Origin: Mesorhizobium kowhaii
GTDB taxonomy: Bacteria > Pseudomonadota > Alphaproteobacteria > Rhizobiales > Rhizobiaceae
Assembly: GCF_003253745.1 (NCBI RefSeq)
Contig: NZ_MZXV01000034.1
Location: forward strand, 1 to 53,640
Direction of reading: 5' to 3'
DNA length: 53,640 bases
Both the position numbers and the translations under genes were made by a program. Below, piece by piece: positions 51,069 through 53,640 of the stretch. Below the pieces are notes generated by a model that was not told the DNA's origin, did not search any database, and was given only the letters and a program-made list of their open reading frames with translations. Each line of letters begins with the position of its first letter. Positions within the stretch are counted from its first letter, which is position 1.

Positions 51069-51965
51069 TTATTGTCTGCCGTAGTCGTCTAGAAATTTGG
51101 CCAGCAATCCGGAAACTTCTTCCGCAGCCTCGCGCGTTGGAAAGTGCCCGACGCCATGGAGCACCGCCCGCTCGTAGGATGCGGTGAAATGCTCCTCCAG
51201 CCCCTCAGAAGATCGCGGAAACACGACACGGTCATCTCCACCGTGAAGCGTCAGGGTAGGCACTGTGATGACCTTGACCGATGTTTGCCGACGAGCAAGC
51301 TCGGCGTAATGAGGATCGGGGTCGGCCTCTTCCCAGCGAACCCGATAGGAATGCAATGTGACGTCGAGCCAGTCAGGATTTTCGAAGGATGCCGCCACGT
51401 TGTCGAAAACGGCGTCGTCGAACCAGCCTGGGGGACTCCATGTGTTCCACTGGAATCTGGCGAATTCCTTGCGGTGGTGTCGCACGAACTCGGCGCCGCG
51501 CGCGGCTGCCATGAACCATTGATACCAAAATGCCTTTGCTTGCTCAGGCGCCGGCGTGGCCGGCTTTCCCGGTTGCCAGCCGAGTGAGAGCGCGGCGCAG
51601 CAATTGATGCGGTCCGGGAAAACCGACGCCAGCAGGTAGGAGATTCTGGCTCCCCAATCGTGCCCGACGACCGCAAAGCGACTAAGGCCAAGTGCATCGG
51701 CAAAATCCAACACATCCTGCGCCATGGCGGCTATCTCGCCGGAACGCATGGTTTGCTTGGACAGGAACGATGTCTTTCCAAAACCTCGCAGCCAAGGCGA
51801 AAACGTTCGGAAACCTGACCGGTGAAGCGTCGGCGCGACGCGTGCGTAAGTGGTCGCATCGTCGGGCCATCCATGCAGCAATATAACAGGCTTCCCCTCT
51901 TCCGGCCCACCACGGAGATAGGCAATACGCAACAGCGGGGTATCGCAATATGATACCGAGGTCAT
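51069..51965 (-). CDS. Alpha/beta hydrolase, epoxide hydrolase/haloalkane dehalogenase type
   Basis: This is a 298-residue alpha/beta hydrolase. The oxyanion region is LLHGWPDDATTY; the nucleophile elbow is GHDWGARISYLLA, with Asp as nucleophile, which marks the epoxide hydrolase/dehalogenase branch. The acid is in LHGGDDRVVFPRSSEGLE and the base in GVGHFPTREAAEEV. Epoxide hydrolases use two tyrosines of the cap domain, while dehalogenases use Trp/Asn; neither set could be assigned by eye. ATG 51965. No signal peptide. It faces the cupin gene and has no co-directional neighbour, so it is probably monocistronic. Confidence 0.85.
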   Translation of the reverse strand: MTSVSYCDTPLLRIAYLRGGPEEGKPVILLHGWPDDATTYARVAPTLHRSGFRTFSPWLRGFGKTSFLSKQTMRSGEIAAMAQDVLDFADALGLSRFAVVGHDWGARISYLLASVFPDRINCCAALSLGWQPGKPATPAPEQAKAFWYQWFMAAARGAEFVRHHRKEFARFQWNTWSPPGWFDDAVFDNVAASFENPDWLDVTLHSYRVRWEEADPDPHYAELARRQTSVKVITVPTLTLHGGDDRVVFPRSSEGLEEHFTASYERAVLHGVGHFPTREAAEEVSGLLAKFLDDYGRQ

Positions 51966-52638
51966 TTGCTCTCCGGGGCTGTGACAGGTTGACCACCGCC
52001 AGTCGTCGACTTCGGTCTGGTGTCCTGGCCAAGTCGGGGATTGGTGCGGATTGTGTCGGTGTTGGTTTTCATCGGTTCCGTGTTGCTGTCACAGGCAACT
52101 AGCCAAAGACAAATCCCTTCAACGAACCTCCTCCGATTGACGTTCGGCACACGAGGTTCGGACCACGCGCCAGCGCTGTCAACACCTCTGCCCCGGAACC
52201 GCCGCTATCGAGTTGGCGGTGGTCTTGAGTGACAATTCCAAGCACAACTTAGCCGCGTCGGCCTGCCTTGGGAATAATTGGACTGGCGACTGCTGTGCTG
52301 CTTTGAGACGGAATGATGGGTTGGCGCCTAGCGTCAAACCCGCCGGCGGTATTTGAGCCGGGTTGCAGCCGATTTCCTCATGAACGCAAATGCCCCTTGC
52401 ATCGCATCTGTGTCATCTGATCGGCCCGGCCGATGGATAACATCAGACGATTCAGGGTGTTGGCGGTTTTGCAAGCGTGGCATGAACATATCGACACTTT
52501 CGAACCCCTGCGCATTCCCTTTCGCTGACCAGGGTCGGTACAGCGAGGAGAGCCTCCACGAGGGCCAGGCAGTTGTGGCGAAGCCCCACAAGAGCCCGCC
52601 ATATCGTGACCTTCTATATCGAGCCACGGAAAGCCGAT
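51966..52638. other. Gene-poor stretch before the old-yellow-enzyme gene
   Basis: About 670 bp with only short open frames on either strand and no recognised family. The minus strand at 51962-52150 reads into a Ser/Thr/Gln-rich peptide with no match that I know. No tRNA, strong hairpin or repeat was seen. Confidence 0.35.
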
Positions 52639-53460
52639 ATGATACAGTCCGAAATCGCGACCGCGACGTACATACCCGATATCCTCTTCCAGCCTGGGAG
52701 GATTGGATCGCTTGCTGTCAAGAACCGGATCGTCATGGCGCCGATGACCCGATCCCTCTCTCCCGAAGGCGTCCCCGGCCCGGACGTGGCGGCTTACTAT
52801 CGCAGACGAGCCGAAGGTGGCGTCGGCCTAATCGTGACGGAAGGCACCTGGGTGCCGCACTGGAGCGCATCCGACGATCCGAACGCGCCGCGCTTTTATG
52901 GCGAAGATGCGCTCGCCGGCTGGAAGCACGTGGTGGAAGAAGTCCACACAGGCGGCGCCTCGATCATTCCGCAGCTATGGCACGTTGGGCAGCTTTTCGA
53001 AGAGAACACCGGGGCCTCTCGCGGGCACCTCGTCGGTCCATCCGGCCTGACTGGCGGTTTCGGTATTATGCCAACACCGACGGATGAGCCTGCGACGCAA
53101 AAGGAGATCGACGAAGTGATCGATGCCTATGCCAAGGCGGCGGTCTTCGCCAGTGACTTGGGGTTCGACGGAGTCGAACTCCACGGCGGGCATGGCTATC
53201 TCCTCGACCAGTTCTTCTGGTCGGAGTCCAATATCCGCACCGATCGTTTTGGCGGCAGCGGCATCGCCGACCGGACCAGGTTGGCCGTCGAGATCGTCAC
53301 CGAGATCAAGCGCCGTGCCGGGGCGGCCTTCCCCGTCGTGATGCGTTTCTCGCAGTGGAAGATGCACGATTTCAAGGCAAAGCTATTTTCGACACCTGCC
53401 GATCTCGGCGCGTTTCTATACCCGCTCGTCGAGGACGGGGTGGATGCCTTCCATGGCTAG
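52639..53460 (+). pseudogene. Old yellow enzyme (NADH:flavin oxidoreductase) gene with in-frame stop
   Basis: The first 273 codons encode the N-terminal two thirds of an OYE-family ene-reductase: LFQPGRIGSLAVKNRIVMAPMTR, VTEGTWV, IIPQLWHVGQ (substrate-side residues), and DGVELHGGHGYLLDQFFW with the HxxH-like catalytic pair, then NIRTDRFGGS. At 53458 a TAG replaces the expected codon after VDAFH; the same frame then continues QRRFWEGESGTELNLAGWAQ, which is normal OYE sequence, up to about 53520, where homology ends. So the gene has a nonsense mutation and a lost C-terminus (NAD/FMN phosphate-binding part). ATG 52639 begins the family's usual N-terminus. Confidence 0.75.
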
Positions 53461-53640
53461 CAGCGACGGTTCTGGGAGGGGGAGTCCGGCACCGAGCTTA
53501 ACCTCGCAGGCTGGGCCCAAAAGACTTCGGTTAAACCACCTGAAACTGGCGTTGCCGTACGGCTCACAAGTGATGGCATTGAGAGACAGCGAGGCCGGGG
53601 GGCGTGGGGCGCCGACACACTCACTCACACCATTGACATT

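Noticed and set aside
1..53640. CRISPR array, cas genes, toxin-antitoxin or restriction system
   Set aside because: No regularly spaced direct repeats and no recognisable cas, toxin or restriction domains were found on either strand.

Overview
The window looks like accessory DNA from a high-GC alphaproteobacterium, most likely order Hyphomicrobiales (Rhizobium/Mesorhizobium/Bosea-like). This is inferred from gene families, Shine-Dalgarno usage and GTG/TTG starts, not from a marker gene. It is a mosaic of catabolic and sulfur-scavenging operons separated by insertion sequences, integrase remnants and a phage scar. I saw no rRNA, CRISPR array or replication gene.

Layout. (1) 1-4.2 kb: the 3' end of one LysR-type regulator, a complete LysR-type regulator, and an IS91-family element that carries its own tyrosine recombinase. 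(2) 4.3-9.0 kb: a 959-residue winged-helix/ATPase/TPR-like regulator, a Tat-leader alpha/beta hydrolase of the non-heme chloroperoxidase type, and a DJ-1/PfpI-like protein lacking its usual cysteine. (3) 9.0-10.3 kb: a scar with fragments of scpB-like and phage terminase genes. (4) 10.3-16.0 kb: a one-carbon (tetrahydrofolate) operon on the minus strand, consisting of a 29-codon leader ORF, purU, a LigM/GcvT-like demethylase and folD. FolD is fused in frame to a PAS/histidine-kinase module. A LysR regulator diverges from the operon. (5) 16.0-19.9 kb: tRNA-Leu(CAA), two tRNA-like 3' remnants, and a tyrosine integrase split by an IS3-family element with a GAA target duplication. (6) 19.9-21.0 kb: an FMN reductase and an HxlR regulator with a perfect palindrome between them.

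(7) 21.1-31.1 kb: a catabolic locus. The minus strand encodes a fumarylacetoacetate-hydrolase-family enzyme, a complete PotABCD-type ABC importer and a histidinol-dehydrogenase-family enzyme. The plus strand encodes a DUF6282-like metal hydrolase, an IclR regulator, a beta-keto-acid cleavage enzyme and a hotdog thioesterase. The start of a second FAH-family gene follows and is cut off by a transposon. The substrate is unknown; the last two intact enzymes resemble the carnitine degradation pair. (8) 31.1-34.3 kb: a Tn3-family element containing only tnpA, with about 46-bp inverted repeats and no target duplication. (9) 34.3-35.1 kb: gene-free sequence with tRNA-like debris.

(10) 35.1-49.4 kb: two back-to-back minus-strand operons for organosulfur use. 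The upstream one runs FMN reductase, acyl-CoA-dehydrogenase-like monooxygenase, SsuD-like monooxygenase, SsuABC-type importer, then the copper proteins YcnI and CopC-CopD. The second runs NtaA/DmoA-type monooxygenase, SsuABC-type importer, then an AprA-like flavoprotein and an AprB-like ferredoxin. Both operons carry the same 17-bp inverted repeat TCTATA-N5-TATAGA 77-85 bp before the first start codon, which suggests co-regulation. (11) 49.8-53.6 kb: a peroxiredoxin-like protein, a cupin, an epoxide-hydrolase-like enzyme and an old-yellow-enzyme gene broken by an in-frame stop.

The strongest candidates for something new are the FolD-histidine kinase fusion, the shared sulfur operator with the AprAB-like and copper proteins attached, and the uncharacterised 21-31 kb catabolic locus.
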